A program made the position numbers and the translations under genes. DNA of 9,071 nt, from positions 1 to 9,071 of the forward strand of contig DAOWMW010000041.1 in NCBI GenBank assembly GCA_030642865.1, given 5' to 3'. Source of the stretch: Desulfobacteraceae bacterium. Its GTDB lineage: Bacteria; Desulfobacterota; Desulfobacteria; Desulfobacterales; BuS5. This document shows positions 1 through 5,442 of the stretch, piece after piece. The notes beneath the pieces were generated by a model. That model was not told the DNA's origin, searched no databases, and saw nothing but the letters and a program-made list of their open reading frames with translations. Every line of letters begins with the position of its first letter. Position 1 is the stretch's first letter.

Positions 1-30
1 CAGTCAGACAGGATGGATCGACGCTTAAAA

Positions 31-61
31 TGCTAAGTTATTTTTGATCGAGTCCTTAGCA
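31..61 (-). terminator. Weak intrinsic terminator candidate of the RNase gene
   Basis: TGCTAAG at 31-37 and CTTAGCA at 55-61 are perfect 7-bp inverted arms around a 17-nt loop. Read on the minus strand the stem overlaps the stop codon of the RNB gene and is followed by TTTT (positions 30-27). The stem is AT-rich and the loop long, so termination would be inefficient. The sequence to the left is too short to tell whether another gene follows. Confidence 0.3.
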
Positions 62-2119
62 GGGATAAACAGAAAATATATTTTTTCTGGCGTTAACGTT
101 CTGGATGGTAACCTTTATAAGGTCCTGGGGTTTTAGCATGTTGTTTAAGCTCGATGCTGATATGTAGCATTCAATCATATATTCAGGAATTAGTATCTGG
201 TATTCATCATTTCTTTTGCCAACAATGATTGCATCTTCCTGTTTACCCCTCTTTTTTTCAAGATATTTCAGCAGCCAGTATCTGTTTCGCTCTCTTTGGA
301 TCAGGCTGGCCTGGCTCATCGGCTGTTTCAACAGGGTAATTATTTCACCTATTTCTTCAGGGGTGTAGGGATCTTCCACACCTATAGCCGCCTTTATTTG
401 TCTTTGAGTCACAAGATCATAATATTTTCTTATGGGTGAAGTTGCAGTGGTGTACTTATCCAGCCCCAACCCTGAATGATTTGCAGGGGTGGTGTTTAAT
501 ACAAAACGGCTTAGAAGTCTTCGTTGTCTGTAGTTTTGAAATAATGTGCCGTCGTCTCCTTTAAAGACCCTTTCCTTTGGCTGTGGCTGGGATCTGAAAA
601 TTGCGGAAATTTTTTTCTTCGATAAATAATCGGCCATGAGCCAGTTTGCCATGATCATTATTTCAGCAACTAACAGTCTTGCAGGGCTTTCCCTGTTGAG
701 GGTACTTAGATTTATTTCTTCGTTTGTGCCTATCCATATATTTATATTGGGAAGAGTTATATTAACAGAACCCTGGTCAATTCTCCGCTGATGAAATTTT
801 TTTGCAATTTGATGGAGAATTTTAATATTATCATCTTCATTGATTATAAGGTTTACATCATAATAGGTAAGGCGATTTTTGATTTTAATAATACTGCAGG
901 TAATATCATAGTCGATTATATTGAAAGAACGGTCTATGTTTATTATAGTACTTACAGCTGGACGATCTTCGTCTGCCTGCAAGCTGCAGAGGCTTTCAGC
1001 AAGCTGAGGCGGAAGCATGGGAATTGTCTGATCAGGCATGTAGATAGATGTCCCGCGAAGCCTCGCTTCCTGATCAATAATATCATTTTTTTTTATATAA
1101 TACCCGACATCAGCTATATGTACACCAAGGCGGTAATGGTCCCCCATATCTTCAATACTTAATGCATCGTCAAAATCCTGGGTAAACTGACCATCTATGG
1201 TTATTATTGGAAGCGATCTTAAATCTTCATAGCTTTTATTAGCAGAAAAATCGACTGAAGATTTTGTAAGGCTTGTGGCATGCTCCATTGGTTTGGATGA
1301 AAATGAAGTTGGGATATCCTGGATGTGAAGACTAATATTTTCGTTTTCATCAAAAATATCGAGCTTTACAAGAATGTCAAAAATAGTATCAGGGTCATTT
1401 ATTCCGGCTGGTTTCAGGATCTCTTTTGCCAGGGAATAATACTCGCTTTCTTTTTTATAGAGGCAATATGACTTTAAAATAGTAATTAATTCGGGATTGT
1501 TTTTTTTTATAGTCTCTGATAATATTTTTGCATCTGTTTTTTCGGCCAATATTTTTTTCAAAAAATCTGTACTTTTTGTTATTAATCCATATCTTCTTTC
1601 CGCCTCTTTTACCTGTTCGATTTTTAGTTCAACCTGTTCTTCAGAATGGGGAAAAAAACGATTTTGATCAAATTTAAAATAAAGCCGGTCAGTAAAGAAT
1701 GCCCTGATAACAGCCGACTCATAATCAGATGAAGGATTCCCATTAAAACAGAATGAAGTCATCGTGGGGAGGTCTATCCATTCTTGTTCCGTGTTCAGGA
1801 TTATCCACAGCTCACTGATATTAATCTGATTTATCAAAGAGTTGCGGATGTGCGCAGTCTCTTTTAATCTGTCAATGAGCCTGTCTCTTCCAATGGACAG
1901 ATCAATTTGGGTTGTACTCACGTGTAAAAGACGATTTTTCGAAAGATTGACTTCCCTGTTTGTTTCTGAGAGAAGCCTGAATCTCTGCTTTTTCACTTCC
2001 AGAATAACAGCGCATAATATTTTTTGCCTGTCTATGTACTCTACAATGTTTCCTGATTCCATAATTGGGCATTTATAACAGGAGGAAGGCTGAAAGTCAA
2101 TCTGCCAAATTTTTATCAT
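56..2119 (-). CDS. RNase II/R-family 3'-5' exoribonuclease (RNB domain)
   Basis: Cytoplasmic exoribonuclease of the RNase II/R family, predicted to degrade single-stranded RNA from the 3' end to nucleoside 5'-monophosphates. The 687-residue product has a small beta-type N-terminal domain (about 20-70), a probable winged-helix region (about 75-150), a linker, the RNB catalytic domain (about 303-580) and a short S1-like tail (about 625-687). The RNB signature is clear: Asp309, Asp315, Asp317 and Asp318 form the metal-binding set. LGVHIADV (331-338), the RGTSIYMPD stretch (355-363) and TSPIRKYYDL (560-569) follow. The N-terminal layout recalls cyanobacterial/chloroplast RNase II more than long E. 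coli RNase R. No Shine-Dalgarno sequence is visible before the first ATG. The next ATG (Met20, at 2062) begins where similarity to relatives seems to start, so the true product may be 668 residues. The stop is TAA. The gene is divergent from the kor operon and probably functionally unrelated. Confidence 0.93.
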   Translation of the reverse strand: MIKIWQIDFQPSSCYKCPIMESGNIVEYIDRQKILCAVILEVKKQRFRLLSETNREVNLSKNRLLHVSTTQIDLSIGRDRLIDRLKETAHIRNSLINQINISELWIILNTEQEWIDLPTMTSFCFNGNPSSDYESAVIRAFFTDRLYFKFDQNRFFPHSEEQVELKIEQVKEAERRYGLITKSTDFLKKILAEKTDAKILSETIKKNNPELITILKSYCLYKKESEYYSLAKEILKPAGINDPDTIFDILVKLDIFDENENISLHIQDIPTSFSSKPMEHATSLTKSSVDFSANKSYEDLRSLPIITIDGQFTQDFDDALSIEDMGDHYRLGVHIADVGYYIKKNDIIDQEARLRGTSIYMPDQTIPMLPPQLAESLCSLQADEDRPAVSTIINIDRSFNIIDYDITCSIIKIKNRLTYYDVNLIINEDDNIKILHQIAKKFHQRRIDQGSVNITLPNINIWIGTNEEINLSTLNRESPARLLVAEIMIMANWLMADYLSKKKISAIFRSQPQPKERVFKGDDGTLFQNYRQRRLLSRFVLNTTPANHSGLGLDKYTTATSPIRKYYDLVTQRQIKAAIGVEDPYTPEEIGEIITLLKQPMSQASLIQRERNRYWLLKYLEKKRGKQEDAIIVGKRNDEYQILIPEYMIECYISASSLNNMLKPQDLIKVTIQNVNARKNIFSVYPC

Positions 2120-2166
2120 GTTTTTTTAAAACCGGATATTCCATGGCATTCATTTTTGAGAAATAG

Positions 2167-2211
2167 CTGTTTAAAAACAGATACCCCATGGTAATGTCAG
2201 GGGGTATCTGT
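2167..2211 (-). terminator. 11-bp hairpin with T-run in the divergent region; terminator or leader attenuator
   Basis: ACAGATACCCC (2177-2187) pairs perfectly with GGGGTATCTGT (2201-2211) around a 13-nt loop. Read leftward on the minus strand, the stem runs directly into TTTTT (2177-2173), the form of a Rho-independent terminator. No minus-strand gene lies to its right in the window, so it would act on transcripts starting inside the divergent region, that is, in the leader of the RNase gene. A second inverted repeat, CTGTTT (2167-2172) with AAACAG (2175-2180), shares the ACAG segment, so the two structures exclude each other. Read rightward the stem is followed by an AT-rich but not T-only tract. 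Confidence 0.5.
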
Positions 2212-2239
2212 ATAATTTCTTTTGTTTATATTTTTTTTC

Positions 2240-2268
2240 TTGATATATTAAAAAAAAATCAGTATATT
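2240..2268 (+). promoter_or_regulatory. Sigma-70-type promoter of the kor operon
   Basis: TTGATA (2240-2245) and TATATT (2263-2268) are separated by exactly 17 bp and match the -35 and -10 consensus at five of six positions each. The spacer is A-rich. The predicted transcript would start near 2275 and leave about 50 nt of leader before the korD start codon. No operator is evident beside it. Confidence 0.6.
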
Positions 2269-2311
2269 AAAATGCATGTTGTATAAAATTTCAATCTTAT
2301 AAGCTTTTTTT

Positions 2312-2316
2312 AGGAG
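2312..2316 (+). promoter_or_regulatory. Ribosome binding site of korD
   Basis: AGGAG lies 8 nt before the ATG at 2325 and fixes that start. It falls within a short inverted repeat, TAGGA (2311-2315) and TCCTA (2321-2325), with a 5-nt loop. The stem would include part of the ribosome binding site and the first base of the start codon. Confidence 0.75.
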
Positions 2317-2324
2317 AAAGTCCT

Positions 2325-2597
2325 ATGAATTTTTGGAGGGTACCTCTTGATACCAATGAAATAGATGTTGTTCACGGTGAGGTGCATATTATTGACGATC
2401 GGTGCAAAGGTTGTGGGTACTGTATTGAATTTTGCCCAAGGCACATTTTGGAATTTTCGTTACAATTTAATGCGAAAGGCTATCATCCTCCGGTGGTGAA
2501 AAATTTTAAAGACTGTGTTAATTGTCACTATTGCGAAGTAATATGCCCGGAATTTGCTATATTTTCTGTGGAGGTCGATGAACCACCAGTTGTTTAG
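2325..2597 (+). CDS. korD: 2-oxoacid:ferredoxin oxidoreductase delta subunit, 2x[4Fe-4S] ferredoxin
   Basis: Small electron-transfer subunit (90 residues) that would carry electrons from the Fe-S centre of the alpha/beta core to an external acceptor. Two ferredoxin motifs are visible. The first has Cys27, 30, 33 and 37 followed by Pro38; the second has Cys64, 67, 70 and 74 followed by Pro75. This is the usual two-[4Fe-4S] fold of KorD/OorD/PorD subunits, and the length is typical. The preceding residues form the short strand often seen before the first cluster, and FNAKGYHPP between the clusters is characteristic of KorD-type subunits. The start is set by AGGAG eight bases upstream and follows a good promoter. 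It is the first gene of the operon, though 214 bp separate it from korA, unlike the tight spacing that follows. The stop is TAG. Confidence 0.9.
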   Translation: MNFWRVPLDTNEIDVVHGEVHIIDDRCKGCGYCIEFCPRHILEFSLQFNAKGYHPPVVKNFKDCVNCHYCEVICPEFAIFSVEVDEPPVV

Positions 2598-2790
2598 GAT
2601 TCGCACAAAAATAAATTTGTGATTATAAAATGCCGATGCAGATGTTCAGATAATAATCCGATTTTAAATTTGGCACAAGGCCAGAAGGTATATAATACAC
2701 AGGTGGCAGATAAGGATTGGGGATGAAATAAAAATTCACGATCCTAATGCACCCAAAGTCTTTATCTTAAGATCTACAGGGATATTTTAA
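2598..2790 (+). other. Possible frame-broken small ORF in the korD-korA gap
   Basis: The gap holds no intact gene I recognise. The frame of korD stays open after its TAG stop, from 2598 to a TGA at 2724-2726. The stretch from 2619 (GTG) encodes a Cys-rich start (Lys-Cys-Arg-Cys-Arg-Cys) and a plausible hydrophilic segment. At 2719-2722 there is a GGGG run. Losing one G would join this frame to a second one that stays open to the TAA at 2788-2790, giving a protein of about 57 residues. The second part reads like coding sequence (GDEIKIHDPNAPKVF). No ribosome binding site is seen before 2619. It may be a relic, an assembly indel, or chance; no function can be given. Confidence 0.2.
2670..2696 (+). 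promoter_or_regulatory. Possible internal promoter ahead of korA
   Basis: TTGGCA (2670-2675) and a perfect TATAAT (2691-2696) lie 15 bp apart, a shorter spacer than the 17-bp optimum. If used, it would transcribe korA and everything after it separately from korD, with a leader of about 110 nt. It overlaps the possible relic ORF of the same gap. The TGGCAC at 2671-2676 is not followed by a sigma-54 -12 element. Confidence 0.3.
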
Positions 2791-2811
2791 CCAAATACGG
2801 ATAATATAAAT

Positions 2812-3960
2812 ATGGTAAAATCAGCAGTATTAACAGGTGAATATTTTATGACAGGTGATGTGGCCTGTGCCGAGGGTGCTCTTGCGGCAGGGTGCCGTTT
2901 TTTTGGTGGTTATCCCATAACTCCGGCAACTGAAATTGCCGAGCGTATGGCTCAACGACTTGTGGATATTGACGGAACATTTATACAGATGGAGGATGAA
3001 ATAGCAGCAGTTGCTTCCATACTCGGCGCTTCCTGGGGGGGGGTTAAATCGATGACTGCCACATCAGGCCCCGGCTTCAGTCTCATGATGGAAAATATAG
3101 GTCTCGGGATAATAACGGAAACTCCCTGTGTTATTGTTAATGTGCAAAGAGCCGGTCCTTCAACTGGACTTCCCACCCAGGGTGCCCAGGGGGATATGAT
3201 GCAGGCCAAATGGGGCTCCCACGGTGATTACGAAATCATAGCCCTTGCCCCTTCATCCCCCCAGGAGTTTTTTTACCAGACTATTGAAGCCTTTAATCTG
3301 AGTGAAAAGTACAGGCTTCCGGTTTTGATTATGTCAGATGAAATAGTAGGGCATATGAGTGAAAAAGTAATTATACCCGCGGCCGATGAAATTAAAATCG
3401 TTTCACGCCTTGGACCAAAGGGAAGAAAAGACCTTTTTAAACTTTACGCACCCGGCCCCGGTGGAATTTCACCCATGCCTGCCGCAGGAGACGGATATAA
3501 TTTTCATGTGACCGGATTAACACATGATGAAAAAGGTTATCCTGCCATGAATGTTGATACTCATGCTCAGATGATGTCCAGGCTGACGGGAAAAATAAAA
3601 AATAATCTTGATGATATTATCCGTACTGACAGCTATAAACTGGACGACGCTGAATTTGCGATTATTTCATATGGGGTTTCCAGCCGCACCAGTATGGCTG
3701 CCGTTGATATGGCAAGAGACCTTGGGATCAAGGCCGGTTTTTTACGCCTTATAACTGTGTGGCCCTTTCCTGATGACCAGATTCGTGCTTTAGCCGGTGA
3801 TGTAAAGGGGATGGTAACCGTGGAGATTAATCTTGGTCAAATCCATCGGGAAATTTTGCGATGTGTTGAAGGGAGGGTTCCAGTTCACCTGGTGGGGCAT
3901 TCAGGCGGAACAATTATTCCCCCTGAGGATGTGGTGAAAATGTTGAAGGAGGCTTTTTGA
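2812..3960 (+). CDS. korA: 2-oxoacid:ferredoxin oxidoreductase alpha subunit (2-oxoglutarate type)
   Basis: Alpha subunit of a thiamine-diphosphate-dependent enzyme that oxidises a 2-oxoacid with CoA to an acyl-CoA and CO2, reducing ferredoxin. In the 382-residue product, YPITPAT (34-40) and the MEDE segment (60-63) mark the pyrimidine-binding domain. TSGPG (84-88) and GPSTGLPT (115-122) follow. APGPGGISPMP (213-223) is typical of the KorA branch, and the C-terminal domain carries EINLGQ (338-343). There is no fused gamma domain, which fits the separate korC. Substrate preference (2-oxoglutarate or branched-chain oxoacid) cannot be fixed from motifs alone. The ATG at 2812 has only a weak ribosome binding site. 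An ATG at 2848 is preceded by AGGTGA with a 7-nt gap, but the residues before it (LTGEYFMTGD) look conserved in relatives, so 2812 is preferred. A run of nine Gs lies in the gene at 3035-3043. Confidence 0.93.
   Translation: MVKSAVLTGEYFMTGDVACAEGALAAGCRFFGGYPITPATEIAERMAQRLVDIDGTFIQMEDEIAAVASILGASWGGVKSMTATSGPGFSLMMENIGLGIITETPCVIVNVQRAGPSTGLPTQGAQGDMMQAKWGSHGDYEIIALAPSSPQEFFYQTIEAFNLSEKYRLPVLIMSDEIVGHMSEKVIIPAADEIKIVSRLGPKGRKDLFKLYAPGPGGISPMPAAGDGYNFHVTGLTHDEKGYPAMNVDTHAQMMSRLTGKIKNNLDDIIRTDSYKLDDAEFAIISYGVSSRTSMAAVDMARDLGIKAGFLRLITVWPFPDDQIRALAGDVKGMVTVEINLGQIHREILRCVEGRVPVHLVGHSGGTIIPPEDVVKMLKEAF
3946..3952 (+). promoter_or_regulatory. Ribosome binding site of korB inside the end of korA
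   Basis: AAGGAGG is a near-perfect anti-16S match. It lies 10 nt before the ATG at 3963 but only 4 nt before the TTG at 3957, so it favours the ATG as the start of korB. It sits within the last codons of korA, which suggests translational coupling. Confidence 0.7.
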
Positions 3961-3962
3961 AA

Positions 3963-4811
3963 ATGAGGTATAATTCTGATAATTTCATGAAGAAGCCTGA
4001 GCATCCACTGAATGGTCTGATAAGAAAAGATCGTATTCCCCATATATGGTGCTCTGGATGTGGAATAGGAACAGTGTTTTCCTCCTGCCTTACATCGATA
4101 AAAAATAGTGGTCTCGATCTGAATAAATTTGCCATGGTCTCGGGAATAGGGTGTTCTGGACGGGCAGCAGGATATGTTAAGCTTGATTCATTTCATACAA
4201 CCCATGGAAGGGCAATCCCTTTTGCAACAGGACTCAAGCTGGCAAATACGGACCTTAATGTGATTGTGTTTAGTGGTGATGGTGATCTTTTTGCCATTGG
4301 CGGAAATCATTTTATCCATGCTGCCAGGCGAAATATGGACATTACTGTTATATGCGTAAATAATTTTATTTACGGTATGACCGGCGGCCAGGTGGCCGCT
4401 ACAACTCCCCATAGTGCAATATCGACCACGACTCCTTTTGGTAATCCTGAATCTCCGTTTAATCTTCCTCTTCTTGCTTATGCATCCGGGGCAACATATG
4501 TGGCAAGATGGACAATGCTCCATGTACGGGATCTCACTGAATCAATTGGAGAAGCCTTGTCAAGAAAAGGTTTTTCCTTTATTGAAATTCTTTCCCCCTG
4601 TCCGATAAATTATGGGAGAAGGAATAAAAAACTCCCAATGGAAATTCTGAAGATGTACCAGGAAAATACAATAATAAAAAATAATGCTGATCCTGCTGAA
4701 CTCGATATTGATTTTGAAAGAGGTGTTATCCTTGGGAAATTCATAGACAAGGACCGGCCGACCTACACGGAAAATTATGATAAAATTTGTAGATCAACTC
4801 AAAACGTTTAA
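3963..4811 (+). CDS. korB: 2-oxoacid:ferredoxin oxidoreductase beta subunit (thiamine diphosphate binding)
   Basis: Catalytic beta subunit, holding thiamine diphosphate and the [4Fe-4S] cluster that takes electrons from the hydroxyethyl-type intermediate. In the 282-residue product the thiamine diphosphate motif is GDGD (105-108) followed by the NN pair at 133-134. YGMTGGQ (137-143) and the following TTP are typical of the KorB branch. Likely cluster ligands are Cys30 and Cys33 (CSGCGIG), Cys64 (GIGCSGR) and Cys213 (SPCP). Length is normal for the family. The start is two bases after the korA stop; an in-frame TTG at 3957 would overlap korA by 4 nt, but its ribosome binding site would be too close. 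An ATG at 3987 is a further, less likely choice. It is co-transcribed with korA and korC, and the alpha/beta pair forms the active core. Confidence 0.93.
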   Translation: MRYNSDNFMKKPEHPLNGLIRKDRIPHIWCSGCGIGTVFSSCLTSIKNSGLDLNKFAMVSGIGCSGRAAGYVKLDSFHTTHGRAIPFATGLKLANTDLNVIVFSGDGDLFAIGGNHFIHAARRNMDITVICVNNFIYGMTGGQVAATTPHSAISTTTPFGNPESPFNLPLLAYASGATYVARWTMLHVRDLTESIGEALSRKGFSFIEILSPCPINYGRRNKKLPMEILKMYQENTIIKNNADPAELDIDFERGVILGKFIDKDRPTYTENYDKICRSTQNV

Positions 4812-4830
4812 TCAAAAAAAAAATAAGTTT

Positions 4831-5442
4831 ATGACTGATTCACAAGATACAGACCAGACAAAAAAAATTATTGTAACAGGATTCGGGGGCCAGGGGATCA
4901 TACTGGCTGGAAAAATTTTAGGGAAAGCCGCAGCCCTGGGGGACCACAGGGAGAGTACCCTTGTTGAATCATACGGCCCTGAATCAAGGGGGGGTTCGTG
5001 CAGCGCCCAGGTTATTATATCAGATAAACTAATTTACTATCCCTATGTTAAGCAGCCTGATATTCTTGTTTGTATGTCCCAGTCCGGATATGAAAAATTT
5101 ATCAGCACCATTTTAAAAAAATCGGTTCTTTTAATTGATCGGGATCTGGTTCAACCTGCGCGCAAATTGAATATGGAGTATTTCGCCATACCTGCCACCC
5201 GGAAAGCAGAAGAGCTCGGGAAAAAGATGATGGCCAATATCATAATGATGGGGTTTGCTGTCTCCATAACCGGTGTTGTTTCACAGGAAGCCGCTCATAA
5301 GGCTGTTTTGGGATCTGTCCCAAAAGGAACTGAAAAGTTGAATACCGAAGCATTTTACAAAGGATATGATTATGGAATAGCCCTGTTAAAGAGGCGGTTT
5401 GCCAAAAAAGCTGCGGGACAGGCAACAGGAGCTATATTATGA
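4831..5442 (+). CDS. korC: 2-oxoacid:ferredoxin oxidoreductase gamma subunit
   Basis: Gamma subunit of the 2-oxoacid:ferredoxin oxidoreductase, expected to bind CoA and complete the alpha/beta/gamma/delta complex. In the 203-residue product the family hallmark GFGGQG (17-22) is followed by IILAG, and SYGPESRGGSC (47-57) is the second conserved motif. NIIMMG in the second half is also typical. The start is uncertain. ATG 4831 gives the usual short lead of about a dozen residues but has an A10 run (4814-4823) upstream and no clear ribosome binding site. ATG 4777 would overlap korB by 35 bp, has a weak GGA 6-7 nt upstream and adds 18 lysine-rich residues. The stop overlaps the next start in an ATGA (5439-5442), so it is probably translationally coupled to the flavoprotein gene. 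A G7 run (4988-4994) encodes part of the second motif. Confidence 0.9.
   Translation: MTDSQDTDQTKKIIVTGFGGQGIILAGKILGKAAALGDHRESTLVESYGPESRGGSCSAQVIISDKLIYYPYVKQPDILVCMSQSGYEKFISTILKKSVLLIDRDLVQPARKLNMEYFAIPATRKAEELGKKMMANIIMMGFAVSITGVVSQEAAHKAVLGSVPKGTEKLNTEAFYKGYDYGIALLKRRFAKKAAGQATGAIL
5427..5431 (+). promoter_or_regulatory. Ribosome binding site of the HdrA/GltD flavoprotein gene
   Basis: AGGAG lies 7 nt before the ATG at 5439, within the end of korC. With the ATGA overlap it fixes the start and suggests translation coupled to korC. Confidence 0.7.

Noticed and set aside
791..1162. Open frame of 123 codons on the plus strand inside the RNase gene
   Set aside because: It lies opposite the RNB catalytic domain, which has clear motifs, and its product is low-complexity and hydrophobic without any recognisable domain.
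2671..2690. Sigma-54 promoter suggested by TGGCAC
   Set aside because: The required TTGC-type -12 element is absent at the correct distance.
2595..2726. Amber read-through (or pyrrolysine) extending KorD by 43 residues
   Set aside because: The korD frame stays open after TAG, but KorD proteins normally end about here after the second cluster, and nothing in the sequence suggests recoding.
3957..3963. TTG start of korB giving a 4-nt overlap with korA
   Set aside because: The strong AAGGAGG is only 4 nt before the TTG but at a workable distance from the ATG at 3963.
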